NCBI GenBank assembly: GCA_016935035.1
Contig: JAFGRR010000275.1
Coordinates: 1-5,469, forward strand
DNA: 5,469 bases
Direction: 5' to 3'
Origin: Phycisphaerae bacterium
GTDB lineage: Bacteria > Planctomycetota > Phycisphaerae > UBA1845 > Fen-1342
Position numbers and translations under genes: made by a program. Of the stretch, positions 1 to 5,389 are shown piece by piece (the stretch's first letter is position 1; the number at the start of each line of letters is the position of its first letter). The notes beneath the pieces were generated by a model. The model made no database searches and had not been told where the DNA came from. It saw only the letters and a list, made by a program, of their open reading frames with translations.

Positions 1-267
1 CGCGTCCGAGCGATGCACGCCGACGGCATGGTCGGCGCGTGGGCCACGAGCCAGGCCAACTTCAGCGTCGGCCTGCCCGGCGACCTCAACTGCGATGGCG
101 TGGCCGACATCTTCGACATCGATGCCTTCGTGCTGGCGATCACATCGCCGGCGGACTATGACGCCGAGTATCCCGCGTGCAGCCGAGCTTTGGCTGACTG
201 CAACGGCGACGGCGCAGCGGATGTGTTTGATATCGGCGCGTTCGTGGACATCGTGACCGGCATCTAG
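1..267 (+). CDS. C-terminal end of a secreted or surface protein with FN3-like end and paired dockerin-like repeats (5' truncated)
   Basis: The frame is open from base 1 through a TAG stop at 265-267, so only about 88 C-terminal residues are present. The ATG at 13 is probably internal. The first visible stretch (RVRAMHADGMVGAWATSQ) resembles the last strands of a fibronectin type III domain. After a short linker come two calcium-loop repeats: DLNCDGVADIFDIDAFVLAI, then about 20 residues on, DCNGDGAADVFDIGAFVDIV. Each has the spaced Asp/Asn-Gly-Asp pattern of type I dockerin or EF-hand-like loops followed by a hydrophobic helix. Cysteines in each half (NCDG, YPAC, DCNG) could form disulfides, which fits an exported protein. 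In planctomycetes such tails end large secreted proteins and may serve in sorting or cell-surface attachment; that role is inferred. The catalytic or main body lies outside the window, so the overall function is unknown. The gene converges on the minus-strand operon, with a 72-bp gap. Confidence 0.85.
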   Translation, partial: RVRAMHADGMVGAWATSQANFSVGLPGDLNCDGVADIFDIDAFVLAITSPADYDAEYPACSRALADCNGDGAADVFDIGAFVDIVTGI

Positions 268-283
268 TCGCCAGGGCCGGAGT

Positions 284-300
284 TGGCGGAAGAACCGCCA
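284..300. terminator. small hairpin between convergent genes, possible weak terminator
   Basis: TGGCGG (284-289) and CCGCCA (295-300) form a perfect 6-bp GC-rich stem around the loop AAGAA, 17 bases after the stop of the dockerin-like gene and 40 bases beyond the stop of the convergent TPR-membrane gene. Position and stability suit a terminator serving either strand. There is no T-tract on either side, so intrinsic termination is doubtful, and a 6-bp stem of this composition can arise by chance. Confidence 0.22.
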
Positions 301-339
301 TGCGCGGTGTCCTCACGTCGCACAGTGGCGGGAGTCGCG

Positions 340-1629
340 TTAGTCGGGACGTTGCGAGCAAACGACAGAGCCAAGCCAGGTGTAGAGCACAAGGCCAATG
401 ACAAAGAGCGCCCCTGGCAGGCCGGCACGATTGGGGGAGAAGTGGATCATTGCCACCGCCGCTGCCCCACACGCGAACAGCAGGCCCGTATAAACAGACA
501 ACGCGATGCGCCACTTGCGGTCGCTTGTATTCAGCGTGCCGGCCAGCGGGAGAATCATGAGCAGAAACAGCCCGGCCGCCATGGCGGGGAGCAGCGCCCA
601 GGTCGTCATCGCCGCCGGCGACGTCGCACACAGCCACCCCGCCGCCGCCGCAATGCCGAACAGGATCGAGAGTCCCAATGACACCCCCACGTAATTGCTG
701 GCCCGGATTTCGTCCTTGGACAGAACGTGGCGTCCGAACTTGTCCAGCCTCAATAGCAGGTTCGCCAGAATCGGCCCGGTCCAGGTAATGAACACGAAGA
801 GCAGATAGAGCACGATCACCGGTATCGCAATACACATCAGCGAGGGGTTGTGCTTGGCGGCTTGGCGCAGCAACTTGACGCCAAAGACTCCGCCGATGAT
901 TACGCCCCAGCGTGCGCCCTGGCTAAGCCGGCTCATCCACAGGAAGTACGCTAGCAGCAGGCGGAAGATCGGATTGCGGGCCCGCAGCGCGTTCAGCATC
1001 CCCACCCGCGCGAACTCGAGCTCGGGCTCAAGCCGCAGCGCCTCGCGGAAGTGGATGGCGGCCTGCTTCGGGTTGTTGGCGTGCAGCTCGGCCCAGCCCT
1101 GGTTGGCGTGCGTCATGGCGTCGTCGGGGTCGCGCTGCAACTGGCCCTTGATCGTGGCGGCGGCTTCCCGGTGCCGACCAAGCTGCGTCAGGGCCAGGGC
1201 TTTGAAGTTCTGACAGCCCGAATCCTCAGGGTCGATCTCCAACCCATGGTTAGCCGCGTCGAGCGCCTCGGTGTATTCCTCGCGCACGATGTGAATGTTC
1301 GCGAGCAGTGCCCAAGCCCAAGGTGCTTCATCGTCGAGACGCAGAGACTCCAGCACGGCGGCCTTGGACTTGAGGTATTCGTCCCGGATGAAGTGCACCA
1401 GCGCAAGAGCGAAGTGCGGATACGGCTCGTCCGGGCCATGGCCGACGGCCTCCTGCGCCGTGGCGAGAGCCTCATCCGGACGATCCTGATGCGCGATGCT
1501 GAGTGCCAGGAACCCCAGGGCGATGAAATCACCCGGCTCCTCGGCCAGTGCTTTGCGCAATTCCGCTTCGGCGGCATCGTAGCGGCTGCTCGAATACAGC
1601 ATCCGGCCGCGTTCAACGTGTTTTTCCAC
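340..1629 (-). CDS. TPR-repeat protein with multi-pass membrane C-terminal domain
   Basis: The protein has 429 residues in two clear parts. Residues 1-204 form about six consecutive 34-residue tetratricopeptide repeats, with the A/G/L positions and turn signatures visible (ALAEEPGD, GLEIDPED, ALRLEPEL). This is a cytoplasmic protein-binding superhelix. After a basic aromatic linker (residues 217-235, RARNPIFRLLLAYFLWMSR) come about five hydrophobic segments: 264-283, 312-334, 343-365, 374-395 and 404-423. A weaker one lies near 242-252. No signal peptide or catalytic motif is seen. The start is the GTG at 1629, chosen because GAGGGGAG lies 9 bases upstream; an internal ATG at 1602 would cut into the first TPR. 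It ends in TAA at 340. The gene follows the TPR-AAA+ ATPase after 55 bp in the same direction, suggesting co-transcription and a role as membrane anchor or adaptor for that ATPase. The partnership is inferred, and the molecular function of the membrane part is unknown. Confidence 0.88.
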   Translation of the reverse strand: MEKHVERGRMLYSSSRYDAAEAELRKALAEEPGDFIALGFLALSIAHQDRPDEALATAQEAVGHGPDEPYPHFALALVHFIRDEYLKSKAAVLESLRLDDEAPWAWALLANIHIVREEYTEALDAANHGLEIDPEDSGCQNFKALALTQLGRHREAAATIKGQLQRDPDDAMTHANQGWAELHANNPKQAAIHFREALRLEPELEFARVGMLNALRARNPIFRLLLAYFLWMSRLSQGARWGVIIGGVFGVKLLRQAAKHNPSLMCIAIPVIVLYLLFVFITWTGPILANLLLRLDKFGRHVLSKDEIRASNYVGVSLGLSILFGIAAAAGWLCATSPAAMTTWALLPAMAAGLFLLMILPLAGTLNTSDRKWRIALSVYTGLLFACGAAAVAMIHFSPNRAGLPGALFVIGLVLYTWLGSVVCSQRPD

Positions 1630-1638
1630 TGGGCCTTA

Positions 1639-1646
1639 CTCCCCTC
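1639..1646 (-). promoter_or_regulatory. Shine-Dalgarno site fixing the GTG start of the TPR-membrane gene
   Basis: On the minus strand this reads GAGGGGAG, close to the anti-16S complement, and is separated by 9 bases from the GTG at 1629-1627. It supports a GTG start over the ATG nine codons further in, which has no comparable site. Confidence 0.6.
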
Positions 1647-1684
1647 ACACTCACGTATTCAGATGACCGCGCGGTGACCGCGGC

Positions 1685-3034
1685 CTATTTCATCTTCAGG
1701 TACTTCAGCACATCGTCGTAGAGACCACCCTCATTCGCATACAGCGCATGATTGCGGGCGGATGAGAACCAGTCCTTGGTGGTGGGCCGCAGCTTCTTCA
1801 CCGCCGCCAGCAGGTCGCGCGTGCAGAGCGGGTCCGGCACGCCCGAGCGGACGGCGGCGGTCAGCTTCGCCTCGATAGCCTGATCCACCACCAGGCGCAG
1901 ATCCGCGCCCGAGAAACCGTCCGTGACCTTGACGATCTGGTCATACGCGATTTCAACCGCCGGCTTACCCTTCATCAGCAGACGCAGGATCTCGCCGCGG
2001 GCGCCGGCGTCCGGCGGCGGCACGAAGATGATGCGGTCAAAGCGGCCGGGCCGCCTGAAAGCCGCGTCAAGGTGCCACGGCGCGTTAGTGGCCGCCAGAA
2101 TCAGCACGCCTTCGTTATTCGCGTCGAATCCATCGAGCTCGGCCAGGAACTGGTTGATGGCCTGCCGCGCCGCGCTCTGCCGGAAGTCGCTGCGCTTGGC
2201 GGCCAGCGCGTCCACTTCGTCAAAGAACAACACGCACGGCGTATGAGCCCGGGCCTGCTGAAAAACGGCGTGCAGCTTCTGTTCGCTCTGCCCGACCCAC
2301 ATGTCGAGCACGTCGTTGATGCCGATCGAGAGGAAGCCGGCGTTGACTTCGCCCGCCGTCGCGCGGGCCAGGTGCGTTTTGCCGCAGCCGGGCGGCCCAT
2401 ACATCAGAATGCCGCCGCCGATCTTCTTGCCATACGCCGCGTAGATCTCGGGATGCGATAGCGGATGGATGATCTTGAGGCGGATCTCCTCCTTCACGTC
2501 CTCCATGCCGCCGACGTCGGCGAAGTTGACGTCGGGACGCTCGATCTCGATGGTCGGCTCGTCGTCCTCTTCGGTGTGGCGTCCGCGAATGCGGCCCTCG
2601 ACGACCTCCTGGTCCGGCTGGGCATTGATGCCAAGCGTTGCGGCGAGGCTTTCGTCGCCGGCGCCCGGGTCCAACTCTATCCCGCGGCGGTACTGCCGCA
2701 CAGCCCGTTCGGCATCACCCAACGCCAGCAGCAACCTGGCGTGCAGAATGTACGCCGCGGGCGGCGTGTCGCGCAGCGACAGCAGTTCCTCAACGATCAC
2801 CATCGCCACGCTCGGCTTGCCGCGGCTGTAGTGCGCTTGCGCCAGGCCAAGCTTGAGTGACGAATCTTCCGGCGACCGGCGCAATGCCTCCTGGTACTCG
2901 TCCGCCGCCTCCATTGCCCGACCGGCCCGTAACAACGACGCGGCCAGGTGAGCGCGCAGCGGCACGTTGTCCGGCGAAACCGCCAGGGCCGCCCGTAGAG
3001 CATCAATCGCATCAGGTGTTGATCCCATCAGCAT
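1685..3034 (-). CDS. TPR-AAA+ ATPase, SpoVK/Ycf46/Vps4-type
   Basis: The product has 449 residues, numbered from the ATG at 3034. Residues about 8-124 hold a half plus three TPR repeats. An acidic linker (near 155-165, EEDDE) leads to a classic-clade AAA+ module opening with PDVNFADVGGMEDVKEEI, the Cdc48/Vps4-style entry. Walker A is GPPGCGKT at 213-220 (Lys219). An aromatic pore loop MWVG has Trp at 246. Walker B is FFDE with Asp272 and Glu273. Sensor 1 is Asn317, arginine fingers are Arg328 and Arg331 (RRPGR), and the sensor 2 region GFSGADL lies at 373-379. All key residues are intact, so an active hexameric ATPase that threads or remodels protein substrates is expected. The C-terminal helix resembles that of Vps4-like ATPases. 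There is no FtsH protease domain, so it would act as a remodeller or unfoldase. The start is uncertain: an ATG at 3028 and a TTG at 3067 are alternatives, and none has a strong Shine-Dalgarno. It lies 45 bp after the acetyltransferase and 55 bp before the TPR-membrane gene. Substrate unknown. Confidence 0.93.
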   Translation of the reverse strand: MLMGSTPDAIDALRAALAVSPDNVPLRAHLAASLLRAGRAMEAADEYQEALRRSPEDSSLKLGLAQAHYSRGKPSVAMVIVEELLSLRDTPPAAYILHARLLLALGDAERAVRQYRRGIELDPGAGDESLAATLGINAQPDQEVVEGRIRGRHTEEDDEPTIEIERPDVNFADVGGMEDVKEEIRLKIIHPLSHPEIYAAYGKKIGGGILMYGPPGCGKTHLARATAGEVNAGFLSIGINDVLDMWVGQSEQKLHAVFQQARAHTPCVLFFDEVDALAAKRSDFRQSAARQAINQFLAELDGFDANNEGVLILAATNAPWHLDAAFRRPGRFDRIIFVPPPDAGARGEILRLLMKGKPAVEIAYDQIVKVTDGFSGADLRLVVDQAIEAKLTAAVRSGVPDPLCTRDLLAAVKKLRPTTKDWFSSARNHALYANEGGLYDDVLKYLKMK

Positions 3035-3079
3035 GACAGCGTAAGGAATCCCGCCCCTACCGGTCAAGCGGCGTCGCGC

Positions 3080-3670
3080 TTACGCGCCTGGTGGCTGCCG
3101 GCGGGTCGTTTGCCCACCGTTACCGCCCCACTCGCTCTTCAGCAGCCCGAAGAGGTATTCATCGACCGGTCCATCCTCGCGCAGCACGGATTGCCGGATC
3201 GCGCCTTCGCGGATGAACCCGAGCGACTCGATCAGGTTGAGGCATGGCCGGTTGAATGCGAAGACCGCGCAGCCGACGCGATTCATGCCGATTTCGCCGA
3301 AGCAGAACTCGATCATACCGGTTAGCGCGTCGCGGCCGTACCCGTAGCCCCGGTCGGCCGGCTCCCCGATGCACAGAGCTAGCACGCACGACCGATTGCG
3401 CCGGTCGATGCGGGCGATCTGGGCCCAGCCGAGCAGCCGCCGCTGCGGCTTCAGATACACGCCGCAGTCGATTATGCGGCCGGACTCGAGGTCGATGTCG
3501 AGGGCCTCGCGCAGGCATTCCTCGGCCTCGGCGAGCATCTCGGGCTGCTCGCGCGGATGGCCGGTCAGCAGCGTGTTGGTTTCCGCGTCGTTCTCCCAGC
3601 GGTTCAGCAGCTCGACATTGGCCACTTGGTGCGCCGCCAGGGTCAAACGTTCGGTCTCGATTCGGAACAT
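3080..3670 (-). CDS. GNAT-family N-acetyltransferase, RimJ/RimL type
   Basis: This 196-residue protein transfers an acetyl group from acetyl-CoA to an amine. Length and layout fit the RimJ/RimL branch of the GNAT fold. The N-terminus MFRIETERLTL is the typical first strand. The central strands run through LGWAQIARID (80-89) and SCVLALCIGE (94-103). The acetyl-CoA pyrophosphate-binding motif is R107-G-Y-G-Y-G112 followed by the helix RDALTGMIEFCF. The late motif N140-RPCLNLIESLGFIREGAIR is characteristic of this branch. The substrate could be a protein N-terminus or a small molecule and cannot be told from the sequence. I chose the ATG at 3670 because the family fold begins there; an upstream ATG at 3781 in the same frame would add 37 Arg-rich residues unlike any GNAT leader. 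A GGGA 11 bases upstream is a weak Shine-Dalgarno. It appears to be the first gene of the minus-strand run, with the TPR-AAA+ ATPase 45 bp downstream. Confidence 0.9.
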   Translation of the reverse strand: MFRIETERLTLAAHQVANVELLNRWENDAETNTLLTGHPREQPEMLAEAEECLREALDIDLESGRIIDCGVYLKPQRRLLGWAQIARIDRRNRSCVLALCIGEPADRGYGYGRDALTGMIEFCFGEIGMNRVGCAVFAFNRPCLNLIESLGFIREGAIRQSVLREDGPVDEYLFGLLKSEWGGNGGQTTRRQPPGA

Positions 3671-3810
3671 GTTAACTGCGTTCCCGCCGCTAGCGCCGAC
3701 GAATTGCCACCCTATCAGTGAATGTGCGCACACGCGCCCGCGTCGCAAGCGTGCCCGGCGTGACCACATCAAAAGCGACAATTCGCCGACCGTTGCGCCG
3801 CAATTGTGTA

Positions 3811-3940
3811 GAAGCTATCCCAAAACCGAACCGAGCCGCGCCCGTAAGGGAGCGGTTCACTGAGAAACCGTTGGTTTTACGGCACAACCGCTCCCTCACG
3901 GTCGCGGCTCAGATCAGAATCGCGGTTTTGGGATAGGTTC
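3811..3940. mobile_element. MITE-like non-coding palindromic element, 130 bp
   Basis: Including the flanking TA, the two ends match at 19 of 20 positions as inverted repeats: TAGAAGCTATCCCAAAACCG at 3809-3828, and its complement at 3923-3942 with one change (position 6, G versus C). Each end carries a TA, at 3809-3810 and 3941-3942, consistent with a TA target duplication or with TA belonging to the termini. There is no coding frame of its own. The size, terminal repeats and lack of a transposase are the definition of a miniature inverted-repeat transposable element. TA targeting would fit an IS630/Tc1-mariner-type parent, and some IS5 relatives target similar short sites, so the parent family is undecided. 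It sits in the divergent promoter region and could affect either gene, or form a strong hairpin if read through. Confidence 0.78.
3833..3910. repeat. inner inverted repeat of the MITE-like element
   Basis: The 25-base arms 3833-3857 (starting GAGCCGCG, ending AGGGAGCGGTT) and 3886-3910 (AACCGCTCCCT...CGCGGCTC) are inverted copies with 23 of 25 positions matching; the two differences are at arm positions 9 and 14. The 28-base loop holds a further small hairpin, AAACC-GTT-GGTTT at 3865-3877. With the terminal repeats, the element folds into a nearly continuous long stem, broken by an asymmetric internal loop of 4 bases on the left (3829-3832) and 12 on the right (3911-3922). Confidence 0.8.
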
Positions 3941-4124
3941 TAACCTTGTCGCCAGGCGTGCGCGGCACGGTTGCGGCACTCGGCGCAGTGTTTGCGCTGT
4001 GGACAAAATCGGTCTGTCGGAGTCGCTGCCAGCGCTCTAACGTGGGCGACTCTCGGTGACTAGCCATGCAGAGGGACCATCAGGCGCACCGATAGAACCG
4101 TGGAACTGTAGACTGATGTGTTTT

Positions 4125-4130
4125 AGGAGG
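4125..4130 (+). promoter_or_regulatory. consensus Shine-Dalgarno for the ATP-grasp gene
   Basis: AGGAGG is a perfect match to the anti-16S complement, 9 bases before the ATG at 4140. It decides the start: the in-frame ATG at 4056 lies upstream of this site and would add 28 residues with no family similarity. Confidence 0.8.
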
Positions 4131-4139
4131 GTGCAGCAC

Positions 4140-5246
4140 ATGATCGTCGCTATTCAGCCGGACAATTACGTTGATGGTCCATCGTCACCGCGCTGGTCCG
4201 CTTTGCTCGAACAGCAGGGTTGCGAGGTCCGCTGGGTGGACGTGTATCGGCCGGACATTCTGGAGCAGGTGCGCGGCTGCGATGGGTTCATGTGGCGTTA
4301 TGGGCAACGCGGCGGCATGGTGCAGATCGCCCGGCGGCTGATGCCCGTGCTGGAGCAATCGCTGGGCATGGTCGTCTATCCGGATGCGCGGACCGCGTGG
4401 CACTTCGACGATAAGGTCGCGCAGGCGTATCTGTTTCGGGCACTCGGCATTCCGACGCCGCTGACCTGGACGTGGTTCGACCGCGACGCCGCCCTTGAAT
4501 GGGCCGGGCAGGCCGAATATCCGCTGGTGCTGAAGCTGTCGGCGGGTGCGAGTTCTGAGAACGTGCGGCTCGTGCGTAACGCGCGCGAGGCCGCCGTGTG
4601 GATCGACCGCCTCTTCGGTGACGGGTTGTATCAGCTTTCGGACTACTGGTCGCAGCCGCTCGGGCCGCGCTCGCGCGTGCCGGCGGCGGCGCGGATGCTG
4701 CTGCGCGGCCAGCGGACGCCGCCGCCGGACTTCCGCTGGGATCTGCACAAGAACTACGTGATGTTCCAGGAGTTCCTGCCGGACAACGACGGCGACACGC
4801 GCGTCACGGTGATCGGCAAGCGTGCGTTCGCGTTTCGGCGGCTCAACAAGCCCGGCGATTTCCGCGCCAGCGGCGGCGGACTCGTCGATTGGGACATGAC
4901 GAAGATCGACCCCGAGGCGATTCGGCTGTGCTTCAAGTGGGCCCGCAAGGTCAACGGCCAGTCAACCGCCTTCGACCTGCTGCGCCGTGGGAACGAATGC
5001 GTCGTCTCCGAAGTCTGCTACACCTACATGAGCGCCGCCGTCTACAAATGCCCCGGCCACTGGGAACTCACCGGCGACGCCGACAACGGCGAGCCGGTAT
5101 GGGTCAAGGGTCACATGTGGCCCGAAGAAGCCCAGATCGCCGACCTGCTAACGCAACTGCGCCGCCGCCAGGTCAAGAGCAAGGGCACCGCGCCGGCCAG
5201 CGAAGCGAACGCGCCCCCGGCGCCGGCGCTTCAGGCGTTGACCTGA
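4140..5246 (+). CDS. ATP-grasp domain protein (predicted ATP-dependent carboxylate ligase of unknown substrate)
   Basis: The product has 368 residues. Residues 1-80 form a Rossmann-like preATP-grasp domain (MIVAIQPDNY, then a middle stretch ending MVVYPDARTAWHFDDK). The ATP-grasp fold follows. Lys92 in FDDKVAQAYLFRALGIPTP and Lys132 in PLVLKLSAGASS are the expected nucleotide-contacting lysines with the mobile small-residue loop. The hinge FQEFL (209-213) supplies Glu211. D219-x-R221 in DTRVTVIG and the Arg-rich strand RRLNKPGDFRASGGG (233-247) follow. Metal-site acids are probably Asp279 (AFDLL) and Glu291 (SEVCY). The usual Asn two residues after that Glu is Cys293. Such enzymes form an acyl-phosphate from ATP and couple it to an amine or thiol. 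The late block CPGHW (304-308) with the following W-x-K-G-H-M-W resembles, from memory, ATP-grasp proteins of surface-polysaccharide loci. No glycan genes are visible here. The tail (about 345-368) is Ala/Pro-rich and probably disordered. It is transcribed alone and away from the minus-strand operon. Confidence 0.85.
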   Translation: MIVAIQPDNYVDGPSSPRWSALLEQQGCEVRWVDVYRPDILEQVRGCDGFMWRYGQRGGMVQIARRLMPVLEQSLGMVVYPDARTAWHFDDKVAQAYLFRALGIPTPLTWTWFDRDAALEWAGQAEYPLVLKLSAGASSENVRLVRNAREAAVWIDRLFGDGLYQLSDYWSQPLGPRSRVPAAARMLLRGQRTPPPDFRWDLHKNYVMFQEFLPDNDGDTRVTVIGKRAFAFRRLNKPGDFRASGGGLVDWDMTKIDPEAIRLCFKWARKVNGQSTAFDLLRRGNECVVSEVCYTYMSAAVYKCPGHWELTGDADNGEPVWVKGHMWPEEAQIADLLTQLRRRQVKSKGTAPASEANAPPAPALQALT

Positions 5247-5304
5247 GAACAGCGTCGGCGGCAATGGCCAGTGTCGAGGTGATGGCGCCAGACAGTCGGT
5301 GCAC

Positions 5305-5324
5305 TAGATGCTCTCCCAAAACGC
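5305..5324 (+). repeat. lone terminus-like sequence related to the MITE ends
   Basis: TAGATGCTCTCCCAAAACGC matches the left MITE end at 3809-3828 at 16 of 20 positions, including the leading TAGA, GCT and the block TCCCAAAAC. It lies in non-coding DNA 58 bases after the ATP-grasp stop. No inverted partner (GTTTTGGGA...) is found between here and the window end, so this is either one end of an element continuing past 5469, a decayed remnant, or chance. Confidence 0.4.
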
Positions 5325-5336
5325 AGCGAAGACGTC

Positions 5337-5360
5337 GCGTCAGGCAAAGAGTCCTGACGC
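5337..5360. terminator. perfect 8-bp hairpin downstream of the ATP-grasp gene
   Basis: GCGTCAGG (5337-5344) and CCTGACGC (5353-5360) form a perfect stem around an 8-base loop. The flanks GCA (5323-5325) and TGC (5361-5363) could extend it past a bulge. It lies 90 bases after the ATP-grasp stop and before a possible converging gene, a suitable place for a bidirectional terminator. No T-tract follows on the plus strand, and only a distant TTTT on the minus strand. It may instead be part of the repeat that begins at 5305. Confidence 0.35.
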
Positions 5361-5389
5361 TGCATGCTGGGCAGAATCGCGCCAGCGCG

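Larger units (their letters stand above)
3671..4139. other. 469-bp divergent intergenic region
   Basis: It separates the acetyltransferase start (minus) from the ATP-grasp start (plus), so the promoters of both units should lie here. About 28 percent of it is the palindromic element at 3811-3940. The left flank (3671-3810) and right flank (3941-4124) show no convincing coding frame and no clear -35/-10 pair that I could defend by eye. A 10-bp perfect palindrome (TGTGCGCACA, 3723-3732) lies 53-62 bases upstream of the acetyltransferase but is not distinguishable from chance. Short frames crossing this region are Arg-rich and have no family features. Confidence 0.6.

Noticed and set aside
140..835. 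Long minus-strand frame overlapping the TPR-membrane gene and the dockerin-like gene
   Set aside because: Arg/Cys/His-rich translation with no domain pattern, in a different frame from two well-supported genes; an out-of-frame shadow.
1666..1675. Palindrome ACCGCGCGGT in the gap between the ATPase and the TPR-membrane gene
   Set aside because: Too short, low-complexity GC sequence, expected by chance; no T-tract to make it a terminator.
1051..1677. Plus-strand frame of about 208 codons opposite the TPR region
   Set aside because: Antisense to a clear six-repeat TPR array; no motif of its own.
2072..2860. Plus-strand frames opposite the AAA+ domain
   Set aside because: They mirror the ATPase codons, including the Walker region, and show no family features.
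3723..3732. Perfect palindrome TGTGCGCACA as an operator for the acetyltransferase operon
   Set aside because: A 10-bp palindrome is expected several times by chance in a window of this size, and no second copy or adjacent regulator gene supports it.
3671..3781. 37-codon upstream extension of the acetyltransferase to the ATG at 3781
   Set aside because: Arg-rich leader unlike GNAT proteins; the fold starts exactly at MFRIETERLTL (3670).
3690..3936. Short frames on both strands across the MITE-like element
   Set aside because: They are translations of the inverted repeats, with no start signal or homology pattern.
3960..3978. Direct repeat of GCGGCAC in the divergent region
   Set aside because: Only two 7-base copies in GC-rich DNA; not distinguishable from background.
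4056..4139. 28-codon upstream extension of the ATP-grasp gene
   Set aside because: It would place the perfect AGGAGG at 4125-4130 inside the coding region; the ATG at 4140 has ideal spacing and begins the family's first strand.
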